Assembly (NCBI GenBank): GCA_001604565.1
Contig: LVBV01000006.1
Location: 1-64,000 of the forward strand
Direction: 5' to 3'
Source: Puniceicoccales bacterium Verruco_01
GTDB taxonomy: Bacteria > Verrucomicrobiota > Verrucomicrobiia > Opitutales > Oceanipulchritudinaceae
Length of the DNA stretch: 64,000 nucleotides
Below, in pieces: positions 17,634-25,659 of the stretch; position 1 is the first letter of the stretch; each line of letters opens with the position of its first letter. The notes below the pieces were generated by a model, which was not told where the DNA came from, ran no database searches, and saw only the letters and a program-made list of their open reading frames with translations. A program made the translations under genes and the position numbers.

Positions 17634-18476
17634 ATGACCTCCCTTGATAAAATTGTCGAAGGCGTGACGAACCTGCCGCCCACGCCGAGGATTCTCCCCA
17701 AGCTGCAAAAGCTGCTTCGCGACCCGGATTCCGGAATCCACGACATCATCTCGCTCGTCAAGGTGGACGCGCCGATGACGGCGCAGATCGTCAAACTTTC
17801 CAACAGCGCGTACTACAACACGGGCGAGCCCGTTCAGAGCCTTGAGGAGGCGGTGAACCGGCTGGGCTTCCGCGAGGTGTACCGCGTGACGAGCGTGGCG
17901 GCGGCGCAGCAGGTGATGGGCGAGGCCCTGCCCCTCTACAACATGGGCAAGGGGGAACTGCTGGACAATTCGGTGTCCACGGCGGTGCTGATGGTGGAGC
18001 TTTCCTCCCGCGCGCGTCGCATGGACCTGGACGGCGCGTACACGATGGGCCTTCTCCACTCCATCGGCAAAGTGATCATCAACCAGTATTTCCTCAAGCA
18101 CGGGCTCGAACTCTACGGCAACACCGCGGGCGAGAGCGTGGACATCATGTGGGAGCGGCGGCTCTTGGGCTTCGACAACGCCGAGGTCGGCGCGGCGATC
18201 CTTTCCAAGTGGAACTTCCCGGAGGACATCGTGGCACCCGTCAAGTGGCAGCTCGCCCCGCTAAAGGCCGAAAACCACAAGGAAATGGCCTGCATTCTGG
18301 CCATTGCCAGGAGCGTTTCCCACCACATCAAGGGCACGGCACCGCTGCCGGACTTCGCCAAGCTTCACATCGACCGCGACATTCTCGCAGCCGCGGGACT
18401 GGAGGCGGACACGATGGTGGACGCCCTGGCCGACGCGCGCGCCGGTCTTGAGGAGATGAATTCGCTCTTCAAATAG
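17634..18476 (+). CDS. HDOD domain protein
   Basis: This 280-residue cytoplasmic protein consists almost wholly of an HDOD domain. The start MTSLDKIVEGVTNLPPTPRI and the core MTAQIVKLSNSAYYNTGEPV, then LEEAVNRLGFREVYRV, are characteristic. HDOD proteins are relatives of HD phosphohydrolases, usually lack catalytic metal ligands, and act in signalling or post-transcriptional control. Here GLLHSIGKVIIN occupies the place of an HD motif. It is followed by an intergenic stretch with no further plus-strand gene until purB. Partners cannot be inferred. Confidence 0.9.
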   Translation: MTSLDKIVEGVTNLPPTPRILPKLQKLLRDPDSGIHDIISLVKVDAPMTAQIVKLSNSAYYNTGEPVQSLEEAVNRLGFREVYRVTSVAAAQQVMGEALPLYNMGKGELLDNSVSTAVLMVELSSRARRMDLDGAYTMGLLHSIGKVIINQYFLKHGLELYGNTAGESVDIMWERRLLGFDNAEVGAAILSKWNFPEDIVAPVKWQLAPLKAENHKEMACILAIARSVSHHIKGTAPLPDFAKLHIDRDILAAAGLEADTMVDALADARAGLEEMNSLFK

Positions 18477-18774
18477 ACGGATTCCGTGGACGCCCGAGAA
18501 AAGTCCGATGCGCCTTGACCTTTTCAGGATGCTGCGTAGGTTCCCCCCCGCCCTCTGCTGTGTTCGAGGATCAACGCAAGCGCTCTTCGCCTGATATCAA
18601 CACATACGGGAGCCGGTTTTTTCAGGACCGCTGTCATGCCGCAGACCGGAAGGCAAAAGTCTTGGATGGAGGCGCCCACTTGACCATAAACTGGACAAGA
18701 GCTTGTTGAGCACCCACGGCACGAGTGGAGGGCACTTTTTTGACGCACGACGCCGGAGGAGCGTAGGGGTACGC
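18477..18774. other. Intergenic stretch without a recognised gene
   Basis: This lies between the HDOD gene and the minus-strand terminator of the 57-residue gene. No reading frame with convincing codon use is seen on either strand. A candidate frame at 18524-18847 minus gives a composition unlike a real protein (scattered cysteines, no hydrophobic core). A TTGACCATAAACTGGAC stretch near 18680 recalls some insertion-sequence ends, but no partner end or transposase remnant was found. Confidence 0.5.
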
Positions 18775-18806
18775 AAAAAGACGGAACCGCCGCCGATTCC
18801 GTCTTT
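18775..18806 (-). terminator. Rho-independent terminator for the 57-residue gene
   Basis: The perfect inverted repeat AAAGACGGAA / TTCCGTCTTT (18777-18786 and 18797-18806) has a GC-rich loop and, on the minus strand, a T run. It lies 41 bases downstream of the small minus-strand frame ending at 18848. It supports that frame being a transcribed gene. Confidence 0.75.
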
Positions 18807-18847
18807 GCAGGGAGAGCCCTCTCCCCGGCGTTTACATCACGCCGCAT

Positions 18848-19021
18848 TCACGCCATGCGCGAGACTTGAACCGCCATGCGCGCCGTGACCGGGGGCGTGA
18901 TGCCGTGGGAGCGGAAGATGCCTTCCGCCGCACGGGAGCCATAGGCCGCCCGAAGAAGGTTGTAAACGTAGGCCGGGGGAACCGAGTTCGCACGACCGTA
19001 TTCTTCTGCGCGATTTCTCAT
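18848..19021 (-). CDS. Small protein, 57 aa, function unknown
   Basis: This frame starts at ATG 19021 and encodes 57 residues. It is basic and mostly helical: it begins MRNRAEEYGRANSVPPAYVY and continues with NLLRAAYGSRAAEGIFRSHG. There is no membrane segment or signal peptide. Support comes from high-GC codon use with sensible residues, an ATG start, and a good terminator 41 bases past its stop. I do not recognise it. A nucleoid, regulatory or host-interaction peptide are all possible, and none is shown by the sequence. Confidence 0.55.
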   Translation of the reverse strand: MRNRAEEYGRANSVPPAYVYNLLRAAYGSRAAEGIFRSHGITPPVTARMAVQVSRMA

Positions 19022-19051
19022 GGGTGATTCTTTCGCTTCACATGGTGTTGT

Positions 19052-19065
19052 TTGACAATGTTGTC
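19052..19065. promoter_or_regulatory. Short palindrome ahead of the 57-residue gene
   Basis: GACAA-TG-TTGTC (19054-19065) is a 5-bp inverted repeat overlapping a TTGACA (19052-19057, plus strand). It sits 33 bases upstream of the minus-strand 57-residue gene and 160 bases ahead of purB. No matching -10 is seen at the right spacing. It could be an operator; the evidence is only the symmetry and the position between divergent genes. Confidence 0.3.
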
Positions 19066-19226
19066 CTTTTGCGGGTTTGAGTGTTCAGGCCCCTCACCTA
19101 TTGCAGCGGGCGTGCCATATCCGCCCTTTTTTGGCGGATTGTGCAAAAAGCTGCCCCGGCAGGGAGGGCGCCGAGCCTGTTTTCGCTGGCAATGGCAGGG
19201 GTGAAAAACCTATTGTGGGTCACCTC

Positions 19227-20654
19227 ATGGACAAAATCCTCAATGTTCTGGCATCGCGATACGCATCGGAGAAGATGCGCGCCATATGGTCCGCGGAAGG
19301 ACGCATCCTGCTGGAAAGGGATTTGTGGATCGCCGTGATGAAGGGACAGCGGGACCTGGGCCTGGCGGGCGTGACGGACGAAGTGATCGCCGCGTACGAG
19401 GCCGTGCGCGAGAAAGTGAACCTCGACTCCATCCGCAAGCGTGAGGAAAAGACTCACCACGACGTGAAGTCCCGCATCGACGAGTTCTGCGCGCTGGCTG
19501 GCTGCGAGCAGATCCACCGCGGCATGACCAGCCGCGACCTCACCGAGAACGTCGAGCAGCTCCAGATCTTCCGCTCAATGGAACTGGTGGTCAGGAAGAC
19601 GGCCACGGGCGTGCTCAAACTCGCGAAACTGGCGGCGGAGCACCGCGACACGCTTCTTGTCGCTCGCACGCACAACGTGGCCGCGCAGCCGACCACGGTG
19701 GGGCGGCGCTTGGCGATGTACGGCGAGGAGCTCATGTACAGCCTTGAAAAGCTGGAGGCGATCGTGGCCCGGTATCCTGCGCGCGGCCTCAAGGGCCCGG
19801 TGGGCACGCGCGTCGATCAGCTCACCCTTTTGAACGGCGACGAGGAGAAGGTGAACGCGCTGGAGCGCAAGGTGCTAAGCTACCTCGGCATCTGGAACAG
19901 CCTCAAGGAAACCGGGCAGATTTATCCGCGGAGCCTCGATCTGGAGGTCGTGGAGGCGCTCGTACAGATCGCCGCCGCTCCCGCGAACTTCGCCACCACG
20001 CTGCGCCTCATGGCCGGTCAGGAACTGGCGAGCGAAGGCTTTGCGGAAGGTCAGGTGGGTTCCAGCGCCATGCCGCACAAGATGAACGCCAAGAGCTGCG
20101 AGAGAATCTGCGGCCTGCGCGTGGTGCTGAACGGCTATCTTGCGATGGCGGCGGACCTTGCGGGCAACCAGTGGAACGAGGGCGATGTGTCATGCTCGGT
20201 CGTCCGCCGCGTGATGCTGCCGGACGCGTTCTTCGCCATCGACGGCCTGCTCGAAACCTTCCTTTCGGTCCTCGATCAGATGAAGTTCTACGACAAGGTG
20301 ATCGATGCGGAGACGCGGCGGTACCTGCCGTTCCTGGCCACCACCGTAATCCTGATGGAGGCCACCAAGGCCGGCGCCGGGCGCGAGGAGGCGCACGAGG
20401 CGATCAAGAAGCACTCTGTGACCGTGGCGGAGGGTCTGCGGAGCGGCGCGATCAGGGAGAACGACCTTCTCGACCGCCTTGCGAAGGACCCGCACCTGCA
20501 TCTCTCGCGGGAGAAGCTGGAGGATCTGGTGTACCACAACCGGAACCTCGTGGGGCTTGCCCGCGAGCAGGTGGACCACTTCGCCCAGGAGGCGAAGCGC
20601 GTTTCGGAACGCTATCCCGAGGCGGCCTTCTACAAGCCCGGCACGATCCTGTAG
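19227..20654 (+). CDS. purB: Adenylosuccinate lyase
   Basis: This 475-residue enzyme of purine synthesis cleaves SAICAR to AICAR and adenylosuccinate to AMP. It belongs to the fumarase/aspartase superfamily. The signature loop SSAMPHKMNAKSCERI contains the catalytic serine, and the conserved HRGMTSRDLTEN and ARTHNVAAQPTT segments are present. ATG 19227 gives MDKILNVLASRYASEKM, the normal N-terminus; the frame stays open upstream but reads as non-family sequence. It is a single-gene unit ending at a bidirectional terminator. The other purine gene in the window, purE, is 28 kb away. Confidence 0.95.
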   Translation: MDKILNVLASRYASEKMRAIWSAEGRILLERDLWIAVMKGQRDLGLAGVTDEVIAAYEAVREKVNLDSIRKREEKTHHDVKSRIDEFCALAGCEQIHRGMTSRDLTENVEQLQIFRSMELVVRKTATGVLKLAKLAAEHRDTLLVARTHNVAAQPTTVGRRLAMYGEELMYSLEKLEAIVARYPARGLKGPVGTRVDQLTLLNGDEEKVNALERKVLSYLGIWNSLKETGQIYPRSLDLEVVEALVQIAAAPANFATTLRLMAGQELASEGFAEGQVGSSAMPHKMNAKSCERICGLRVVLNGYLAMAADLAGNQWNEGDVSCSVVRRVMLPDAFFAIDGLLETFLSVLDQMKFYDKVIDAETRRYLPFLATTVILMEATKAGAGREEAHEAIKKHSVTVAEGLRSGAIRENDLLDRLAKDPHLHLSREKLEDLVYHNRNLVGLAREQVDHFAQEAKRVSERYPEAAFYKPGTIL

Positions 20655-20675
20655 ATTCCCGTCAAGAGGGGACGC

Positions 20676-20710
20676 AAAAAAGAGGCGACCGGTTCCGGTC
20701 GCCTCTTTTT
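20676..20710. terminator. Bidirectional terminator between purB and the LpoB-like gene
   Basis: The 10-bp stem AGAGGCGACC / GGTCGCCTCT with a six-base loop is flanked by an A run on the left and a T run on the right. It can terminate purB on the plus strand and the minus-strand LpoB-like gene. It sits 22 bases after the purB stop. Confidence 0.9.
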
Positions 20711-20746
20711 GTAGCGGAACGTCGGTTCCGCGCTCGCGCCGTGCCT

Positions 20747-21349
20747 TTACAAGCCGCGCGTCTGTTCCTTGGCGATCTGCTTGGTATCCTGCCAGAGGAT
20801 GACGGCGGTCTCCACGTTCTGAAGGGTGAGCGTGATGACGTAACCCTTCTTGTGCGTCTTGCCGGACATGGCGTCGAAGCCGCTGATCGTGCCTTCGAGG
20901 ATGTAGTCCGAACCGATCTGCTTGCCGCGCTGGGCGGCGGTCTGCTGGTTCACCATGCCGGAATCCTGCTGGTAGGCGACCTCGCTCGAAATATCCTTGC
21001 GGCGGGTGGCGTCCACGAACTGGAAGATGCCGGAATTGATGATCTTGCCGCGCACGAGCGTCGTGATGGCGTCGGTGTTGATGCGCGTGTCGGTGATCGT
21101 GGAGGTGTCCAGGCGGATCGGCACCACGACGACGGTCGGCGGCGGGTTGACGCCGGTTGCGCGGATGACGCCCGGCGCGGTGAGCATCGAGGCGACCATC
21201 TGCTCCACCGTGGCGTTCACGTCGGACTGATCGACGCCCATCGAGAGCTTGGAGTCGTCCGTGGCGGAAACCGAACGGACCTGACCGGTCTCGCAGCCCG
21301 CGAGGACCAGGGACAATGCCGCAAAGGCGGCTGCATGACGGATTTTCAT
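20747..21349 (-). CDS. LpoB-like lipoprotein (penicillin-binding protein activator family)
   Basis: This 200-residue lipoprotein has the signal MKIRHAAAFAALSLVLAGC, with Cys19 as the lipidation site (LAGC lipobox). The mature domain contains PTVVVVPIRLDTSTITDTRI, TLVRGKIINSGIFQFVDATR and GSDYILEGTISGF, the layout of the LpoB/COG3417 family. In enterobacteria LpoB activates PBP1b from the outer membrane. In this lineage the partner is not known, so only the family is certain. It is the last of three minus-strand envelope genes (CsgG-like, COG3014-like, LpoB-like), probably one operon ending at the terminator at 20676-20710. Confidence 0.88.
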   Translation of the reverse strand: MKIRHAAAFAALSLVLAGCETGQVRSVSATDDSKLSMGVDQSDVNATVEQMVASMLTAPGVIRATGVNPPPTVVVVPIRLDTSTITDTRINTDAITTLVRGKIINSGIFQFVDATRRKDISSEVAYQQDSGMVNQQTAAQRGKQIGSDYILEGTISGFDAMSGKTHKKGYVITLTLQNVETAVILWQDTKQIAKEQTRGL

Positions 21350-21392
21350 AGGTTGTTTTCCAGTTAGGGTTAAGTGATTGAACGAAGGTAGG

Positions 21393-22844
21393 TCACTGCG
21401 CCGGAAGAGCGGCGGGGGCCAAGTCCGCGCTGCGGATCACCATGTTGGGGCCGAACTGGCTCGCAAAAACATACACGGTTTTTCCGGGGATGACATTCAC
21501 GGCGACGCTTTTGGAAACACCCGGCGCGGTGAGGGAAAGTTCCTGACGCCCCGTCGGCAGGAAGCACTCGGCGATCTGCACCGACTGCGGGAGCGTCAGC
21601 CAGTTGCGGTCGTCGGCGCGGTCGGTCGCCACACTCGCCACCTTGGCCGCGAGGCCCAGCAGCGGATTCTGCTCCTCGGCCTTCTCCTGCATCTTGTATT
21701 TGGCGATCATCCGCAGGATCTGACGGACGAGGATCTCGGAGTATTCCTCCTGCAGGGCGCGCACGGCCATGGCGTCGAGGTTGCAGAGCGTCTGCGTGTG
21801 GGCGGCGGCTCCCGCGCCGGCGACATCCAGCCCGTCTGCGGGACGCCACGCGGAGGTGTCGTAGTAGGGCAACACAAGCTCCAGAATCTGGCCGTTCCAG
21901 ATGAAGGGCAGGCGGAAGGTGCTGCGGGCAAGGACGAAGCCCTGCTCGTACACCACCACGACGCGTCCGGAGCCCTGCGGCACCGGGGTTCCCTTGAGGG
22001 CCTTGCCGTAGATGTTCGTCAGCGTCTCGACATCGCGCGAGGCTCCACAAAGCAGAGCCGTGCGCATGGCGGCCTCCGCCACGAAGCGGTTTTCGGGATA
22101 GATTTCGAGAGCCTTCTTGTATTCGATGAGGGCCCGATCGTAGTCGCGGGACTCCTCGTACAGGGTGCCGCGAAGGTAGAAGGTGAAAGCGTTCTGGAAG
22201 GAGTTCTTCACCGCGCCCGCGCCGAAGGCCGCCTGCGAGGTTTTCTCGGCAAGGGAGGCGTTGGCCGCGTCGAGGGAGATCTGCTGCTCGCGGCTCTTTC
22301 TGTCCGCCTCGGCCACGATTTTGGCGTGTTTTTCCAGCGAAAAGGCCTGCTCCACGTCCGCATGATTCAGCTCGATGCGGGCAAAGTCGTAATTGTTCGC
22401 GACGAGGTAATTCATCGCCTGCTCGTTGTGGAGCATCACCTTCTCGAAGCCGTGACCGTCGTAGGGAATGGCCAGATCGTTCGAAGCGATGGCGGCGGCG
22501 TTGAAAAGGCCGTTGGCCACCGTGAGGGTGCCCTCCATGCGCTTGGATTCAAAGAAGTCGCTCGCGATCTGATAGTCGGCGGTCGAGCCCACCGCGTCGC
22601 CGTTCATCGAACGCATGCGGCCCCGTTCCTGTAAGTACAGAATGCGGTCGGCGCTCTGGCAGTCGCGGTCGATGTCGGCAATGGCCTTGGAAAGGCGCGC
22701 CGCGTCGCCGGAGGAAAGGGCGTTCTGGAAGTCGCGTCCCTGTCGGGTGTAACCAGTAAAGGTGTTCCGCAGGTTCGTCGTCTCGCATCCGGCGAGAAGC
22801 AGGCAGGTAAGAAGCATTACCGGACTGACCGGGTGAATTTTCAT
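21393..22844 (-). CDS. COG3014-type lipoprotein with tetratricopeptide-like repeats
   Basis: This 483-residue lipoprotein has the signal MKIHPVSPVMLLTCLLLAGC, with Cys20 lipidated. Helical repeats fill residues 40-260, with a tetratricopeptide-like motif around LYEESRDYDRALIEYKKALE. The C-terminal 200 residues are beta-rich. The sequence agrees with the COG3014 group of uncharacterised lipoproteins, which I recall often being encoded next to LpoB-like genes. Here it sits between a CsgG-like gene (30 bp upstream) and the LpoB-like gene (43 bp downstream). The three products probably form an envelope-associated complex; its job is not established. Confidence 0.82.
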   Translation of the reverse strand: MKIHPVSPVMLLTCLLLAGCETTNLRNTFTGYTRQGRDFQNALSSGDAARLSKAIADIDRDCQSADRILYLQERGRMRSMNGDAVGSTADYQIASDFFESKRMEGTLTVANGLFNAAAIASNDLAIPYDGHGFEKVMLHNEQAMNYLVANNYDFARIELNHADVEQAFSLEKHAKIVAEADRKSREQQISLDAANASLAEKTSQAAFGAGAVKNSFQNAFTFYLRGTLYEESRDYDRALIEYKKALEIYPENRFVAEAAMRTALLCGASRDVETLTNIYGKALKGTPVPQGSGRVVVVYEQGFVLARSTFRLPFIWNGQILELVLPYYDTSAWRPADGLDVAGAGAAAHTQTLCNLDAMAVRALQEEYSEILVRQILRMIAKYKMQEKAEEQNPLLGLAAKVASVATDRADDRNWLTLPQSVQIAECFLPTGRQELSLTAPGVSKSVAVNVIPGKTVYVFASQFGPNMVIRSADLAPAALPAQ

Positions 22845-22874
22845 GGCGGGAGGTGTGTTGGGGAAAGGTGACGT

Positions 22875-23765
22875 CTACTTCGCGAGGCGACGGGCCGTCC
22901 AGCCCACCTGGAAGGGACGTGTCTGTTCCAGAATCGTTGCGATGGCGACCTTGGGGCGCACGGTGTCCACGCGGACGGAGCCCACGCGATCCTCCACGAT
23001 GTCGAGGATGTTGCCTTCCTTGTCGTACACCTTGTCCACCTCGACGACGATGTCGAGGATCTCCCCGCCGGAGAAGGCGGCAGAGCCGCGGTCGAGATAC
23101 ACCTTGTCACCGTGAACCGCCGCGATCTGGATCGGCGAGATCGACTCGGAAATGCCGGTGACGAGCTTCTTCACGACGTCGCTCTTCAAGATTTCAAGGA
23201 AGGCCGGGACGGACATCGTCGTGTATTCGTTCACCGGCTGGCGCAGGGCGTCGGTCACCTTCTGGGCGTAGATCACGCGGCTTGTAGCCACCTCCACGAT
23301 GCGCAGGTTCACCACCATGCGGCCCAGATACACAACCTGGCTCATGCCGGGGAATTCCTGCACCTTCTTGTCGATCTCCAATAACTCCACGTCGCCGCAG
23401 ACGATGTAGTCCGCACCCGCCGCCTTGCCGAGCTCGGCCATTGAGCTCGGCGTGACGTTTGCCAGCTCCCCGTTCTTGGCAAGGTCGCGCAGCCGCGCGC
23501 GGTCGATCACGTCAAAGGTCGGATCGTTCACGAGGCTCGTCATGAGCTCCGAGTTGAGGAGCTCGATGTACTGGCTTGAAAAGTGATAATCCTGCACTCC
23601 CTGCCCGATGACGACGCTGATCGACTTCGCCGAGAAATCGACGACCGCCACCGTCTTCTTCGCCGGGACCGCGGGAACGGCGTCCTGCGCCGCAACGGGC
23701 AGAGCGAAGAGAGCGGACACAAATGCAAGAATGACAGAGACAACGCGTGATGATGCGATTCTCAT
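22875..23765 (-). CDS. CsgG-family secreted protein
   Basis: This 296-residue protein has a cleavable signal peptide (MRIASSRVVSVILAFVSALF, then ALPVAAQ). The CsgG-like domain at about 35-200 includes KTVAVVDFSAKS, NDPTFDVIDRARLRD and GADYIVCGDVEL. It lacks the lipobox found in the curli secretion channel CsgG, and no curli subunit genes are near, so it is probably a periplasmic relative and not a curli exporter. A beta-rich C-terminal domain of about 80 residues (VHGDKVYLDRGSAAFSGGE) resembles the flagellar-assembly/lipoprotein-associated end seen in some CsgG relatives. A good ribosome site, AAGGAG, lies nine bases before its ATG. It heads the three-gene operon. Confidence 0.82.
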   Translation of the reverse strand: MRIASSRVVSVILAFVSALFALPVAAQDAVPAVPAKKTVAVVDFSAKSISVVIGQGVQDYHFSSQYIELLNSELMTSLVNDPTFDVIDRARLRDLAKNGELANVTPSSMAELGKAAGADYIVCGDVELLEIDKKVQEFPGMSQVVYLGRMVVNLRIVEVATSRVIYAQKVTDALRQPVNEYTTMSVPAFLEILKSDVVKKLVTGISESISPIQIAAVHGDKVYLDRGSAAFSGGEILDIVVEVDKVYDKEGNILDIVEDRVGSVRVDTVRPKVAIATILEQTRPFQVGWTARRLAK

Positions 23766-23828
23766 GGCCCGATTCTCCTTGGTGATGGATCCAAAAACCG
23801 AAGGTTATTTGAGACGGCCCGACCAGAT

Positions 23829-23859
23829 CTATTACCACTCACAAAACCACTCCGGTCAA
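23829..23859 (-). promoter_or_regulatory. Candidate promoter of the CsgG-like operon
   Basis: On the minus strand TTGACC (23859-23854) is followed after 19 bases by TAATAG (23834-23829), about 64 bases ahead of the CsgG-like start. The spacing is two bases longer than ideal. The region is visibly more AT-rich than its flanks, and the ribosome site AAGGAG follows downstream. Confidence 0.35.
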
Positions 23860-23885
23860 GCACCGACGAAACATCCAAAAGAACG

Positions 23886-24293
23886 TTACTGGCTGTCGCG
23901 CGATTGCAGGCGGAAATCCTCAAAGCCCGTCTTGCGGCACTCGTCCATGAGGAAGGTGACGAACTTGAGCGGCGTGCCCTCGTCCGCGCGGATGACGAGC
24001 GGAGGCTTGTCCTTGGCGGCGGCAAGTTTGGTCAGGATGGCCGAGATCTCGTCGCCAGTCACCATCTGGCCGTTGTAGTCGTACTGGCCGTCCTTGGTGA
24101 CGGAGATGTTGATACTCTGCGGCAGGGTGTTCTTTCCCGCAGTGGTGATCTCGGGCAGCGTGATGTTCAGCGTGTGCCCGATGCGGAACTGCATCATGCA
24201 GAGGAAGAAAAAGATAAGGGTCGTCAGCACGTCCATCAGCGGGACGATGTTGACTTCCGGGGGCTTCCGCCGCCTTTCGGGTCGCAGGCTCAT
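23886..24293 (-). CDS. exbD: ExbD/TolR-type proton channel subunit
   Basis: This 135-residue inner-membrane protein has one N-terminal helix (LMDVLTTLIFFFLCMM) containing the conserved aspartate of the proton path, and a periplasmic domain of about 95 residues. With ExbB it uses the proton gradient to power outer-membrane processes through TonB or TolA-type partners. The start MSLRPERRRKPPEVNIVPLM is the normal family N-terminus; its ATG overlaps the exbB stop as ATGA (24290-24293). No tonB gene is adjacent, so whether it serves TonB, Tol or another machine is open. Confidence 0.92.
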   Translation of the reverse strand: MSLRPERRRKPPEVNIVPLMDVLTTLIFFFLCMMQFRIGHTLNITLPEITTAGKNTLPQSINISVTKDGQYDYNGQMVTGDEISAILTKLAAAKDKPPLVIRADEGTPLKFVTFLMDECRKTGFEDFRLQSRDSQ

Positions 24294-24862
24294 GCGTGGC
24301 GGTTCTGGTCGATGTACACGATGCGCTCGACCAGCACGTTCAGGCGCGCGGCAAGGGTGTCGATGCGCCGGTTGATGTACGCGTTGAAAACCAGGCACGG
24401 AATGGCGATCACAAGGCCCACGACCGTGGTGGCAAGGGCCATCGCCACACCCTGCACGAAAGCGCCCGCCTCCGGAATGCCCGTGTCCGGCGAGACGTGG
24501 GAGAACACCTGCACGAGGCCCACCACCGTGCCGAGCAGGCCCACGAGTGGCGCAGCGGAGATGACCACCTCAAGGAGGAACATCCCACGCTCCATCCCGA
24601 GGACCTCCATCTTGCCGAAGGCCTTGAGCTGGTCCGCGTCGGGGTGACGCTGCTCGTGGAAGAGCAGGATGCGCCCCGCGACGGAGCGCGCCTCGCCCGC
24701 GGGCAGGGTGTCGTTCACGATGATCTCGTTCTGAATGCGGACCGGGATCACCCGGCCCGGGCGCAGTGCCCAGAGCCGTTCGATAATGATGAAAACGCCC
24801 AGAAGCGAACAGAAACCAAGCGGGTAAATGAAATAGCCGCAGGCTCCGATGAGATCGTTCAT
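24290..24862 (-). CDS. exbB: ExbB/TolQ/MotA-type proton channel subunit
   Basis: This 190-residue inner-membrane protein has one helix near the N-terminus (YFIYPLGFCSLLGVFIII) and two in the C-terminal half (ISAAPLVGLLGTVVGLVQVF and VAMALATTVVGLVIAIPC). APLVGLLGTVVG and the FV-G-ALATTVVGL pattern are family signatures. It forms the pentameric stator around ExbD. It is 51 bp downstream of leuD on the same strand and overlaps exbD by four bases. Confidence 0.93.
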   Translation of the reverse strand: MNDLIGACGYFIYPLGFCSLLGVFIIIERLWALRPGRVIPVRIQNEIIVNDTLPAGEARSVAGRILLFHEQRHPDADQLKAFGKMEVLGMERGMFLLEVVISAAPLVGLLGTVVGLVQVFSHVSPDTGIPEAGAFVQGVAMALATTVVGLVIAIPCLVFNAYINRRIDTLAARLNVLVERIVYIDQNRHA

Positions 24863-24913
24863 TTCAGGAAGGATGTGAGGGTTGCCCCGGCGGGAGAATT
24901 CCGGAGGGAAAAA

Positions 24914-25519
24914 CTAGCGTGCCACCATGTAGGGAAGCGCAGAGGCCACGGCGTCCACTTGCGCCTGACCGGCCATGAGGTCCGCGAGGGGATCCCAGCG
25001 GCCCGACATGAGGGCGCTGCGGGCGCTTTCGCGCATTTCAAACGGCACGGTGCGGGAACCGAAACGGACCGTCTTCGCGGCGAGGTCGATTGCGACTTCG
25101 ATCGTCGGATCGTCTTGGATGGCGGCCTCGATCGCCTTGCGATCCTCGCGCGAAACGGACACGCAGGGGATGCCGAGCTGGGTGGAATTGCCGAAGAAGA
25201 TCTCCGCATACCCTTCCGCGATCACGGCGCGGAAGCCCGCGTGCCAGATGGCCTGCGGGGCGTGCTCGCGCGAGCTGCCGCAGCCGAAGTTCCGGCCCGA
25301 GACAAGGATCGTGGCCCCAGCGTAGCGCGGGTCGTTCAGCGGATGCGCGGTCTTTGCGCCCTTCGCGTCGAAGCGCACGTCGTTAAAAAGGTATTTGCCA
25401 AGGCCGTCGAAGGTGACGCACTTCATGAAGCGCGCCGGAATGATGCGGTCGGTGTCGATGTCGTCGCCCGAAACCGGGACGGCCCTGCCGCGATACGATG
25501 TGATTTTAGCCAGTGACAT
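24914..25519 (-). CDS. leuD: 3-isopropylmalate dehydratase small subunit
   Basis: This 201-residue subunit of isopropylmalate isomerase in leucine synthesis contains GDDIDTDRIIPARF near the N-terminus and the swivelling-domain loop GRNFGCGSSREHAP. It pairs with LeuC to isomerise 2- to 3-isopropylmalate. leuC is encoded 10 kb away on the opposite strand, which is unusual since leuCD are normally adjacent. It may share a transcript with exbBD downstream; pyrC ends 140 bp upstream. Confidence 0.95.
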   Translation of the reverse strand: MSLAKITSYRGRAVPVSGDDIDTDRIIPARFMKCVTFDGLGKYLFNDVRFDAKGAKTAHPLNDPRYAGATILVSGRNFGCGSSREHAPQAIWHAGFRAVIAEGYAEIFFGNSTQLGIPCVSVSREDRKAIEAAIQDDPTIEVAIDLAAKTVRFGSRTVPFEMRESARSALMSGRWDPLADLMAGQAQVDAVASALPYMVAR

Positions 25520-25659
25520 ATACCCCTATTGCATGGACAACCGGGGCCTCCTTGCAAGCGCTTTCGCTTGGGGCGCGACCACACCGGTCCTGCGTTTCCT
25601 GCAAAAGACCTTTGAAAAGCCCGGTTGTTCCGCGATTGCGGCGATGTCGGCGCGCTCCC

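Noticed and set aside
18524-18847. 107-codon minus-strand frame
   Set aside because: Its composition is irregular with scattered cysteines, it runs across a strong terminator hairpin, and no family resemblance is seen.
18845-18875. GGTTCAAGTC on the minus strand, resembling a tRNA T-arm
   Set aside because: No acceptor stem, anticodon arm or D-arm can be built around it. It lies inside the small 57-residue frame.
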